Below are positions 14,612 through 23,840 of a stretch of DNA of 64,000 nt, in pieces (the first letter of the stretch is position 1; each line of letters begins with the position of its first letter). Source of the DNA: Planctomycetaceae bacterium (GTDB lineage Bacteria; Planctomycetota; Planctomycetia; Pirellulales; UBA1268); the NCBI GenBank assembly GCA_947449135.1, contig CANFQO010000004.1, positions 1 through 64,000 on the forward strand. The letters are read 5' to 3'. A model generated the notes under the pieces. The model ran no database searches and was not told the origin of the DNA. It was given only the letters and a program-made list of their open reading frames with translations. A program made the position numbers and the translations under genes.

Positions 14612-17068
14612 CTATCGCAGCGTGGAGCCGGAAGCTTCCGCGCGGCTGGCCATCTCAGCGTAGGTCTGCGACTGGGTGTCGTCGCCCTGCTCTGCATACA
14701 TCGTCGACAGGTTGCCATAGGCGACTGCCAGGGCCCGCTCTTCCATCTGCTTGGAATCGACCGCCGCCACCATCATGTCCACGCCACGGCGGCTGATCGC
14801 CAAGGCGTCGTCGCGCCGATCGACCTGCCAGTAGGAGATCGCCATGCTGACGTATGATTCGCCGAGCTGTCCGGCCTCGCGGTCGCGTTCCAGCATCGGA
14901 TTCACGTTCCAAAGCGGGATGACGCGGTCGAACCAGGTCACCGCGGTGGCGTGATCACCACGCTGCAGGCTGTGCATGATCCCGATACGGAAGAGCAGGT
15001 CGCCGACATTCTTCCGCTCCTTGTCGGTCAACTCGCGGTGCTCGCCACCTCGTTCCAGGTAGGCCGCAGTGAGCGTCCCATTGTCAAGCATGTCGGACGC
15101 GTCGCCACGGATCTGGGCCGCGGCGATGGCGTCGAGAAGCCCCTGTCCGACCTCCCAGTCGATCTGCCGACGACGCCACGGATCTTTGACCGATTCGCCC
15201 ATGCGATCGCGGAGCTCCAGCAGCCGCTTCACCCAGGGCAGCGGCTCAAACGAGTCTGCGGAGCCGGCCGCGACTGCCAGCGCCCCGCGACACAGCTGCA
15301 GTTCCAGCGTTTGCTGCACAGACTTCTCCGCCGTGCACTCGGCCACGACGGCCTCGGCGCGAGCCATCCATTTGGGAATCACTCGGCTCTTCTGCTGCCA
15401 CGTGCCCAAGGCGATGGCTTCAGCGGTGCCCACGTGGGCATCGAGCATGATTTCACGCGAGGCCTGCTGAACCGCCGGCATTGGCTTGGCCAGGAGGGCC
15501 GATGACCGACGAATCGCCTCGGCAAAGTGCTCGACTGCCCGCTGGTGATCAGGGGTGGCGCCGGCAAGTTCGATCCGGCCGAGCAGCCGCTCGACCTGCG
15601 CCGCCACGAGCGGCGGACTGTTGGGGGTGGCTTTCACCGTCTCCACCACGGCACGGGCTTCCGCGGGCCGATCAAGTGCCAGCAGAATCCTGGCGTGCTT
15701 CATCTTCGTCCAGATGTCAGCGGGATCGATCTGCCCGGCCGCCTCGGCCAAGTGCAACGCCTGCTGCCACTTGCCCTCATCACACATCAGCACCATCAGA
15801 AGCCGGTGGGCACGGAGGTGCCGGGGGTCGATCTCCACCGCGTATTGCAAGTCGGCGACAGCAAAAGCACTGCAGACATCGATCTCGCCCTCGGCACGCA
15901 ACACGAACGATTCCGCATCGAGTGGCTCGATCATCACGGCGGTAGCCGATTGGGTACCTGGTTTCACGCTGAAGATGACGCCACGTTCGGGAAATACCTC
16001 ACCGATCGAGACGCCCTCGTCGTCGAGAATCGACACCGTTCGCAGGTCTGAAATTTCCAACTGCTTGGCGAGATCGACCACGGCGACCGGCTCGGCCAGC
16101 TTGATCCGGATCGCGCTCACGACATCCGCGTCGAGCGTAATCTCGACCCGCTCGAAGGGCTCGGTCTTCCAATAGAACCCGTGGGTGCCGTCCTCTCGGG
16201 TAAATGGTTCGCCATCACCCCAGCCGGCCCGTAATTCATCCGCAGTTGTCTTGCCAGGATGGACCCCTCGAAAACTAGCAGGATCGATCGAGAGGGTGGG
16301 CATCTCGTCGGGCATGACGGCCACCGGAGCGGTGACCGTGGTCTTGAGAGATCGCTCGCCGACGGACAGTTCTTCGGCACGGGCTTCCGGTTGCGGCGTG
16401 GCCTCGTCGGAGACAGTCGGGCTGGAGGTATCAGCCTTGGTGCTCATGGCCGTGGAGAGCGGCACCGGTAGCTTCACTGTCGGCTTCGGCAGCGTGCCGA
16501 CCTTGTCGGTCAGCCACCGCTTGAGCACGCTGGCCTCAGGCCCGAGGCCAGCCTTTTCGGCGGGGGCATCGACGGCAGCGGCATTGTCCGGACTCGACGC
16601 CGGCGATCCGGCGGGAACCAAATCTGTCCATTCGGCCGTCAGTCGACCGGCCGGCGCATCCGTTGGTTGACCGCCTGCACGCAAGACGGCAGGTGAGGGC
16701 TTGATCTCCACTCGGAGCGGGGGAGACAAGACTTCTCCGATGTGCTGCGGGCTCCGCTCGGCCACCGGCTGGATGGCAGCGGCGGCTTGGCTGGGCCTGG
16801 TTGTGGCCCGCGGATCCACCTGCTGCGCAACCGCCGGTCTGGCGTCGTTGCCCTGCATCGCGTGCGACGGCACGTTGCCGCGGGTGGGTTGCTGGGTCCG
16901 CTTTGCGGCCGGCTCGCTCATTGATTCGATCCATTGCGGCATCCGCATGATCGCGCGGGGCGGTTCAGGACGTGTGGCTTCATCAGCGCGGACGGCACCA
17001 ATGAGTGCGACGGCTGCCGCGCCGGAAAAGAGTGTTCGGGAGAGTGACAGGTGCAGGCACCGCAGCAT
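14612..17068 (-). CDS. Secreted TPR-containing protein of unknown function
   Basis: An 818-residue protein beginning MLRCLHLSLSRTLFSGAAAVALIGAVRADEA, a clear Sec signal peptide with a likely cut after VRA. AAGGAGG lies about 14 nt upstream of this ATG, so I prefer it over the ORF-track start. Residues about 30-240 are low-complexity Pro/Ala/Thr. A globular part follows (about 250-400: RGVHPGKTTADELRAGWGDGEPF, then AVSAIRIKLAEP). The C-terminal half holds tetratricopeptide-like helices (DLQYAVEIDPRHLRAHRLLMVLMCDEGKWQQALHLAEAA..). The export signal and TPRs suggest a periplasmic scaffolding role, but I do not recognise a family. It diverges from hemY across 272 bp with no clear regulatory motif. 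Confidence 0.7.
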   Translation of the reverse strand: MLRCLHLSLSRTLFSGAAAVALIGAVRADEATRPEPPRAIMRMPQWIESMSEPAAKRTQQPTRGNVPSHAMQGNDARPAVAQQVDPRATTRPSQAAAAIQPVAERSPQHIGEVLSPPLRVEIKPSPAVLRAGGQPTDAPAGRLTAEWTDLVPAGSPASSPDNAAAVDAPAEKAGLGPEASVLKRWLTDKVGTLPKPTVKLPVPLSTAMSTKADTSSPTVSDEATPQPEARAEELSVGERSLKTTVTAPVAVMPDEMPTLSIDPASFRGVHPGKTTADELRAGWGDGEPFTREDGTHGFYWKTEPFERVEITLDADVVSAIRIKLAEPVAVVDLAKQLEISDLRTVSILDDEGVSIGEVFPERGVIFSVKPGTQSATAVMIEPLDAESFVLRAEGEIDVCSAFAVADLQYAVEIDPRHLRAHRLLMVLMCDEGKWQQALHLAEAAGQIDPADIWTKMKHARILLALDRPAEARAVVETVKATPNSPPLVAAQVERLLGRIELAGATPDHQRAVEHFAEAIRRSSALLAKPMPAVQQASREIMLDAHVGTAEAIALGTWQQKSRVIPKWMARAEAVVAECTAEKSVQQTLELQLCRGALAVAAGSADSFEPLPWVKRLLELRDRMGESVKDPWRRRQIDWEVGQGLLDAIAAAQIRGDASDMLDNGTLTAAYLERGGEHRELTDKERKNVGDLLFRIGIMHSLQRGDHATAVTWFDRVIPLWNVNPMLERDREAGQLGESYVSMAISYWQVDRRDDALAISRRGVDMMVAAVDSKQMEERALAVAYGNLSTMYAEQGDDTQSQTYAEMASRAEASGSTLR

Positions 17069-17340
17069 GGCCACGAAAGAATCCTCCTTGGTTGCGAACA
17101 GCAGATGCCGTAAGGCGGCGGGAAGGTAGGAGCCGGGATTCGCCACGTCCAGAGCAAATGGTGGCCGTGCTTCCACCGAAATCTGCTCTTCCAGCCAGGT
17201 CCCGTTCTTCCGGGTTCCATTCCGAACTCAATGACCCACAATCGAGGCGAAATGGCCCTTAGCCCCATTCCACGCAGTCCACGCAGACTGGATGATTCCC
17301 CCCTTTCCTTCACACGGTAGCCGGCGCATGCTACGGCGAC

Positions 17341-18801
17341 ATGAATACTCCACGCCCGCAGCATGTGGTTGTCATTGGAGGCGGAATGGCCGGGCTGGCC
17401 GCCGCCGAGGCCCTGCTGCCCGCTGCTTTTGAAGCCCCCTCCGAAGCAGCCCGCCGGGTAACGCTGATCGAACCCTCCGACCGATTTGGTGGGGTTGTCC
17501 TGACAGATCGCCGCGAGGGTTGGCTGATCGAGCGATCCGCTGACAGTTTTCTCGCGGCTCGGCCCGAGGCTGTCGCGCTCATTGAGCGGCTGGGCCTCAC
17601 CAGCGAATTGATTGGCGTCGATCCACGGGTACGGAGGGCCTTGGTGCTTCACAAGGGCCGCACGCAACCCGTCCCTGCCGGCTTCAGGCTGCTCGCCCCC
17701 GGACGACTTCGCAGTATTCTGACAACACCGCTCCTCTCCCCGCTGGGACGACTACGGCTGATTTGTGAACGGTTCGTGCGGTCGAGGAGCGTCAACGCAG
17801 AGGATGAATCGCTCGAACACTTTGCGGTACGGCGACTGGGCCGCGAAGCCTTCGAGGGTCTCGTGCAGCCGCTTGCCGCCGGTATCTGGACGGCCGATCC
17901 AGCCCGCCTGAGCATGGCGGCGGCCTGCCCGGAATTCTTCGCCATGGAACTCGGCGCTGGGAGCCTGTGGGCCGGCGAGCAGATGCGGGCTAGGACTGCC
18001 ACGGGCGAAACACAGGCCGCAGGCGCCCGTTACGGCCAGTTCCTCACGCTGGCCTCCGGCATGGAAACCATGCCACGGCGGTTGGCAGACCACTTGGCGG
18101 CCCGCGGCGTGCAGTTCATCAAGGACTCTGTGACCGAATTGTCGCAACTGCCTGATCAACGCTGGCGGGTTTCCCTACGCGGCATGACTGGCAACGAAGC
18201 AGCCGGTGCGCCCGCTGTGGTCGAAGCCGATGCGGTGATCGTGGCGGTGCCGTCAACCACGGCGGCCGCCCTGCTGCGTCGCTGTGATCCCACGTTGGCT
18301 GGCGAACTTGCTGCGATTGAATATGCGGGCTCGGCGATCGTGTCGCTGGGGTTCTCCCGGGACGACGTCGCCCATCCGCTCGATGCTGCGGGCCTCGTCG
18401 TACCACGTCGCGAGGGCCGACGCATGCTCGCCGCGAGCTTTTCGAGCCAGAAATTTCCGAGTCGCGCGCCAGTTGGATCGGTTCTCATCCGCACGTTCGT
18501 GGGAGGTGCGCTCGACCCCGAAACCGCGGCAGTCGAGGACGCGCACCTCGTGCCACTTGTCCTTGCAGAATTGCGGGATGTTCTTGGGGTCAGCGGCAGT
18601 CCACAGATCGTGCAGATAAACCGCTGGCTGGGGGCCATGCCGCAATACACTGTTGGACACTGTGACCGCGTGGCGACCATCCAGCAACTGGTCGCTGGCC
18701 GCCGCGGATTGGCTCTCGCAGGTTCGGCCTACGAGGGCGTTGGCATACCGCAGGTGATCGCCTCAGGTCAGGCAGCCGCTGCGTCCGTGCGGCAACCATA
18801 G
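17341..18801 (+). CDS. hemY: Protoporphyrinogen/coproporphyrinogen oxidase (HemY type)
   Basis: FAD-dependent enzyme that oxidises porphyrinogen late in heme synthesis. The 486-residue product opens with the FAD dinucleotide motif HVVVIGGGMAGLAAAEAL, then the second FAD contact region VTLIEPSDRFGGVV and GWLIERSADSFL, which are typical of HemY. The middle has LVQPLAAGIWTADPARLSMAAACPEF, matching the family's central signature. The C-terminus carries the last FAD motif, GLALAGSAYEGVGIPQVIASGQAAA. Length fits bacterial HemY (about 460-490). Whether the product is protoporphyrin or coproporphyrin cannot be decided here, and no other heme genes are in the window. Confidence 0.93.
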   Translation: MNTPRPQHVVVIGGGMAGLAAAEALLPAAFEAPSEAARRVTLIEPSDRFGGVVLTDRREGWLIERSADSFLAARPEAVALIERLGLTSELIGVDPRVRRALVLHKGRTQPVPAGFRLLAPGRLRSILTTPLLSPLGRLRLICERFVRSRSVNAEDESLEHFAVRRLGREAFEGLVQPLAAGIWTADPARLSMAAACPEFFAMELGAGSLWAGEQMRARTATGETQAAGARYGQFLTLASGMETMPRRLADHLAARGVQFIKDSVTELSQLPDQRWRVSLRGMTGNEAAGAPAVVEADAVIVAVPSTTAAALLRRCDPTLAGELAAIEYAGSAIVSLGFSRDDVAHPLDAAGLVVPRREGRRMLAASFSSQKFPSRAPVGSVLIRTFVGGALDPETAAVEDAHLVPLVLAELRDVLGVSGSPQIVQINRWLGAMPQYTVGHCDRVATIQQLVAGRRGLALAGSAYEGVGIPQVIASGQAAAASVRQP

Positions 18802-18840
18802 CAGCCGTCGTGCCGAAAAAAATCCGACACAAGAAGCCGC

Positions 18841-19080
18841 TTACTTCTTCTTGCCAGCGGCAGGTGCCTTGGCACCAGCAGCCGCATCGCCCTCTTCCTT
18901 GGCCTTCTTCTTTTTCTTCATGGCGGTCTTCATGACCCGCACCTTGGGCAGTCCGAGAGGGCTACGGCCTTCCTCCCATCGCTCCTGTTCCTTGAGCTTG
19001 ATGATCCGCTCGCCGCGGGAGAGCACGCCTCGGGCACTGGAGGATCCCTTGCGAACGCGGAGGCTTTTATCCATGGTCAT
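18841..19080 (-). CDS. PVC-superphylum small basic protein
   Basis: A 79-residue, very basic protein: MTMDKSLRVRKGSSSARGVLSRGERIIKLKEQERWEEGRSPLGLPKVRV, then a Lys-rich tail (MKTAMKKKKKAKEE.. AGKKK). The pattern KSL+..VLSR.ERI..L near the N-terminus matches the small basic protein family of Planctomycetes, Verrucomicrobia and Chlamydiae (TIGR04137 as I recall it), which has been proposed as a PVC signature and possible ribosome-associated protein. GAAGGA lies about 12 nt before the ATG. It sits 142 bp downstream of the kinase gene on the same strand. Confidence 0.85.
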   Translation of the reverse strand: MTMDKSLRVRKGSSSARGVLSRGERIIKLKEQERWEEGRSPLGLPKVRVMKTAMKKKKKAKEEGDAAAGAKAPAAGKKK

Positions 19081-19222
19081 CGGCGTGGATCCTTCTCGGC
19101 AACAGAATAAGGGGGGGTATGGCCTGCGGGATCTGAACCCGTTCCAGACCCACAGAATCTAGAAACCGGGTGCCCAGGCTTCAAGTCCTTCCCTGTGAAA
19201 CCCGGGCATCACGGTTCCTGGC

Positions 19223-20083
19223 TCAGATGGCAACACCGGCGATCCGCTCCAGAAATTTCTCCAGGGTGGGGGGCCGCCGATCGGGTTCGGCCGCAATGCA
19301 GGCCATGATGGCATCGGCCAGTTGAGGCGGTATCTCGGGCCAGAACTCGCGAATATCCCGCGACTGCGAATCGTGCCTGAGGGCTGCCTTGCCCCCGGCG
19401 GCCCGCGGCCAGGGCATGTCAAGCGTGCAGATCTCGAACGCCGTCACACCAAACGAGAAGATGTCGATCCGTTTGTCGATCGGTCGCCGACGAACAACCT
19501 CGGGGGCCATGTAGCTCGGGGTGCCGATCCGGTTTCCAGGCTGCAGAAATGCCGGCTGATCCGGGACCGTAAGGCCGAAATCGAAGAGGATGAGACGACC
19601 ATCAGGACGCAGCATGAGGTTGCGCGGACAGATGTCCCGATGGATGAACCCTGCGTTGTGAACGGTGGCGATCGCCGACGCCGCCTGACGCACGAGGTCG
19701 AGTCGCTGGGCCGGCGGAAAGGGTTCGTGTGACGACATCACCGTGTGAAGCACCTTGCCCGGGATGAATTCGAGCAGGATGTAGGAATCGCCCGCTGTCG
19801 ATTCGCCCCACTCCAGGGTTTTGGCGATGTTGTCGCCGGCGATGAGCATGCCGATCGCTCCCTCGCCTGGCTTCTTTAAGCCGCGGTATCGGCCCTCAAC
19901 AGGATCACTCTTCGCGTGATCGATGATCTTCAAACCCAGAACCGTCCCCGTCTTGATCTCACGCACCTTGTAAAAATGCGACATGGTGCCGGTGACGCTC
20001 TCCCGCATCCGTTCAAAACGGCGCCAGAGATCGACACGGGGCTTGCCGCCAAAGAACTTCTCGAAGAATTCGGAAAGCTGCAT
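19223..20083 (-). CDS. Minimal Ser/Thr protein kinase
   Basis: A 286-residue stand-alone kinase domain with no membrane segment or sensor domain. Visible motifs: the ATP-anchoring Lys in VLGLKIID, HRDICPRNLM (catalytic loop), DFG in LFDFGLTVP, and APE in SYMAPEVV. HRDxxxxN is intact, so catalysis is plausible, but the usual Lys after HRD is replaced (HRDIC in place of HRDLK), and the glycine-rich loop is poorly conserved (TGTMSHFYKVREIKTG). I start at MQLSEFFEKFFGGKPRVD; the 17 extra ORF-track residues are possible. A basic helical N-terminus precedes the kinase fold. It may be transcribed with the small coiled-coil gene 123 bp upstream. Confidence 0.85.
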   Translation of the reverse strand: MQLSEFFEKFFGGKPRVDLWRRFERMRESVTGTMSHFYKVREIKTGTVLGLKIIDHAKSDPVEGRYRGLKKPGEGAIGMLIAGDNIAKTLEWGESTAGDSYILLEFIPGKVLHTVMSSHEPFPPAQRLDLVRQAASAIATVHNAGFIHRDICPRNLMLRPDGRLILFDFGLTVPDQPAFLQPGNRIGTPSYMAPEVVRRRPIDKRIDIFSFGVTAFEICTLDMPWPRAAGGKAALRHDSQSRDIREFWPEIPPQLADAIMACIAAEPDRRPPTLEKFLERIAGVAI

Positions 20084-20206
20084 GGGGCGGGCGTCGCGGG
20101 AGGGTGCTGCCCGCCACAGGGAATGGCGGGCCACTGGGGCGCTCTCTCAGGATACCACCGAGGAACCCGATGCGGTCTCACTCGGATCGAGCATTCCCCG
20201 CCAGCT

Positions 20207-20377
20207 TCAGATGTTCTTGAGCTTCGACAGCTCGGCATGGGCAGCGGCAAGTTCCTTCTCGAGCCGCGGCACCTCGGCGGGGTCGTCGGGCTGCTGCTTC
20301 GCACCCGTCAACAGTTGCTGCAGCTTGGCGATCTTCTGCTGCAACACTTCCAGGCGCTTCTTTTCCTTCTTGTCCAT
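20207..20377 (-). CDS. Small coiled-coil protein, 56 residues (not in the ORF track)
   Basis: Reading the minus strand gives MDKKEKKRLEVLQQKIAKLQ, then QLLTGAKQQPDDPAEVPRLE and a second helix KELAAAHAELSKLKNI before TGA. The start is supported by a near-ideal Shine-Dalgarno, GGAGGATCTCCG-ATG. The composition is a two-helix hairpin or coiled coil with Leu heptads and a QQPDDP turn. I believe similar short proteins occur in other planctomycetes but cannot name a function. It lies 49 bp downstream of the CopD-like gene and upstream of the kinase on the same strand, so the three may be cotranscribed. Confidence 0.8.
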   Translation of the reverse strand: MDKKEKKRLEVLQQKIAKLQQLLTGAKQQPDDPAEVPRLEKELAAAHAELSKLKNI

Positions 20378-20426
20378 CGGAGATCCTCCGCTCAGCTCAA
20401 GGAAAGCGACTCATGACGATACAGGC

Positions 20427-21107
20427 TCACGGTGACGGCACTGCTTCAGAAGTCGCTTCAGAAGTCGCTTGTGGAGTTACTTCTGGAGTTGTTTCTGGAG
20501 TTGCCTCGCTGTCATCCGCACCCCGGGTGCGGAAATTCGATCCTGCCTCTCCGTCTTGGTAACGAGTGTCGGGCATCTCCTCACCTGAGCCCCCAGATTC
20601 GATCCGCACGCCATTCTCATCACCCAAGAGATTTTGCCCCGTGTGCAGCTGCCGCATCCAGCCCGAGAGCATCACGACCGCCAGCGTCAGGCCAAGCGTG
20701 ACGGAGAGCCACTTGGCACGGTCGTTTCGCACCCACTGCGTGCCCGCACCGCGGCCGACGAGCGCGCTGGCAAAGTAGAAGGCCACCAGTGCCAGCAGGA
20801 ACTTCGCCCCAAACAGGGCGTGATAGCTCGTCTCCCGCATCCACTGGCCGTTCGCCCAACCTTCCGCCTTGACCCGGCCATTGAACAGCAAAAAGTTGGC
20901 CAAGCCGCTCGCCAGGAGCACCGTAATCGCACCGATCACCCACGGCAGCCAGCGGCGGCGGATCGCGTCGTGGATCCTGTCCCGTGTGGTGGAGTCTATT
21001 TCCGACAGTGCCGGCACCAACGCAAAGCGGGCGAAGAACAGCCCTCCCATCGCCACGATGGCGGCGAGTACGTGGGCCCAGCGAAGCAGGAGCAGGGTCG
21101 GATCCAT
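20427..21107 (-). CDS. CopD-like four-helix membrane protein
   Basis: A 226-residue inner-membrane protein. Hydrophobic helices lie at about 5-30 (LLRWAHVLAAIVAMGGLFFARFALV), 53-75 (WVIGAITVLLASGLANFLLF), 97-117 (ALFGAKFLLALVAFYFASALV) and 133-150 (LSVTLGLTLAVVMLSGW). His residues sit at helix ends (RWAHV, SYHALFG), as in CopD/DUF2269-like copper or heme membrane proteins. The last 60 residues are a hydrophilic tail with imperfect Glu/Thr/Pro repeats (EATPETTPEVTPQATSEATSEA). AGGAA lies 9 nt before the ATG. Copper transport is an analogy only. Confidence 0.65.
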   Translation of the reverse strand: MDPTLLLLRWAHVLAAIVAMGGLFFARFALVPALSEIDSTTRDRIHDAIRRRWLPWVIGAITVLLASGLANFLLFNGRVKAEGWANGQWMRETSYHALFGAKFLLALVAFYFASALVGRGAGTQWVRNDRAKWLSVTLGLTLAVVMLSGWMRQLHTGQNLLGDENGVRIESGGSGEEMPDTRYQDGEAGSNFRTRGADDSEATPETTPEVTPQATSEATSEAVPSP

Positions 21108-21289
21108 GGGAAATTTCCTGGAATGGGATCGATGGAGATCCGGGAAATGGTACCCGATGAGAGACGCCCCCCCAAGTCAGTCGATTCTACCAGCGGTTTG
21201 CCCGTTGGAACGGACGCACGTAGAGTGCGTCGTTTCTGCCCACGCAGCTGCTGGGCCGATCGATTGAAACCACACCCGTGAACCACGCC

Positions 21290-21829
21290 ATGTCTCCCGA
21301 CCATCCCGACGACTTTCTCCCGCCGGAAGAATCGACGGAGGATCTGCTGGCCGCTTTCGGGCAAGGCCTGACAGGCGAACACATGCATACTCGCTGGATG
21401 CGGCTCGCGCTCGATGAAGCGCGCATGGCAGCAGCCGAGGACGAGGTGCCGGTGGGTGCGATCGTAGTGGCCGCCGGGCGGGTGATCGCCAGCGCCCACA
21501 ACCAGCGAGAACAGCTGGCTGATCCAACCGCCCACGCAGAAATGATCGCCCTGACACAGGCAGCGGCGGCACTTGGTTCCTGGCGACTCGAGGGCTGCAC
21601 GCTCTATGTCACGCTCGAACCCTGCCCGATGTGCGCCGGCGCGATCCTCCAGGCCCGCGTGCCAGTGGTCGTGTGGGGCGCGGCCGATCCCAAGGCAGGC
21701 GCAGTCGAATCGCTCTACCGGCTCTTTGAAGATCCCCGGCTCAACCACCGGGTCGATCACACCGGCCGGGTGCTGGCCGACGAATGCGGCCAGATACTCA
21801 GCACCTTCTTTCGCGAGAAGCGAAAGTGA
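21290..21829 (+). CDS. tadA: tRNA-specific adenosine deaminase TadA
   Basis: Converts A34 to inosine in the tRNA-Arg(ACG) anticodon. The zinc-deaminase motifs are complete: HAEMIAL (Zn ligand and proton-shuttle Glu) and PCPMCAGAI (two Cys ligands). They are followed by the TadA-type tail [30 protein letters not shown] and CGQILSTFF. About 35 acidic N-terminal residues precede the family core ([24 protein letters not shown]). I use the ATG at 21290; an in-frame GTG at 21278 and an internal ATG ([11 protein letters not shown]) are alternatives, and no strong Shine-Dalgarno decides. Confidence 0.92.
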   Translation: MSPDHPDDFLPPEESTEDLLAAFGQGLTGEHMHTRWMRLALDEARMAAAEDEVPVGAIVVAAGRVIASAHNQREQLADPTAHAEMIALTQAAAALGSWRLEGCTLYVTLEPCPMCAGAILQARVPVVVWGAADPKAGAVESLYRLFEDPRLNHRVDHTGRVLADECGQILSTFFREKRK

Positions 21830-22150
21830 AACAAGCTTCGCCGTAAGCGAAAGCCAGCGGCTGAACCATCGTCAAGCGGTCCAAGCCGCCGGGGACGGCA
21901 GAAGTCTCGTCGCGGAGGATTTTTCTCCTTCCACGACCTACGGCAGTGCATTCCCCAGAAGGTCGAAAAATCCTAACGCTCCTCGAGCTTACGCCGATCC
22001 CCGGCTCATCCAAAACTGCTTCACAGGATGCGAAGCGCAGCACCAGCAAACTGCGTTTGCACAGCGAAAACGACACGACGTCGTGTTTCGCGGAAAGATA
22101 GCTCCTCGAGCTTCCGCCGATCCCCGGCTCATCAACTCTCAGCGTGAAGG
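21830..22150. repeat. Repeat-rich spacer with a duplicated 33-mer and palindromes
   Basis: The string beginning GCTCCTCGAGCTTACGCCGA at 21978-22010 recurs with one change at 22101-22133 (period 123 bp). Between them lie GCAAAC-TGC-GTTTGC and the 14-bp palindrome ACACGACGTCGTGT. An inverted pair GGATTTTTC / GAAAAATCC (21917-21925, 21965-21973) stands just downstream of tadA. No credible gene is present in 21830-22343; the long ORFs there are shadows through repeats. Confidence 0.65.
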
Positions 22151-22151
22151 A

Positions 22152-22302
22152 AGCCGGTCGGAGGCACGCGCAGGAGTCCGGTGAATTCTGCGACTCACGA
22201 GCGATGCCCGATTCGTCCAAGAGCCTCCCGTAGCAGAATCCGCCGGCGACGAGCATGCCGCAGACCGGCGGGCTGGATTCAGCACGTGGCAGCAGCGTCA
22301 AC
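22152..22302 (+). repeat. Dispersed repeat family I, copy B
   Basis: Nearly identical to copy C (52621-52770), including GAGTCCGGTGAATTCTGCGA and AGAGCCTCCCGTAGCAGAAT. The central arms GCAGAA/TTCTGC, extended by CCGG at both ends, form a stem of 13 paired positions out of 14. It lies downstream of both tadA (+) and gltA (-), in the convergent spacer. Confidence 0.85.
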
Positions 22303-22343
22303 GTGTTGGGGGGGTGCAAGCATGCCCAACAGGAAGGACGAAC

Positions 22344-23699
<1,356 letters not shown>

Positions 23700-23840
23700 G
23701 AGGCCAATCTCCTGGGCATGTGGGCAGCCGGCACGGAGCGGAACGCCGAACGCGACCATCCGCAGCAAAAGTCCGCCAGAGGCGGCAGTCTAGCCCGCGC
23801 CGCACGGGTCGGCAATCGCTCGCCGAACGGCTGCCGATTG

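Noticed and set aside
19113-19190. tRNA- or tmRNA-like sequence on the minus strand (CGGGTTCAGATCCCG resembles a T-arm)
   Set aside because: A T-arm-like hairpin with a TTCAGAT loop is present, but no matching 7-bp acceptor, no 7-nt anticodon loop and no room for a tmRNA body between the two flanking genes. A covariance-model search (tRNAscan-SE, Infernal tmRNA) would settle it.
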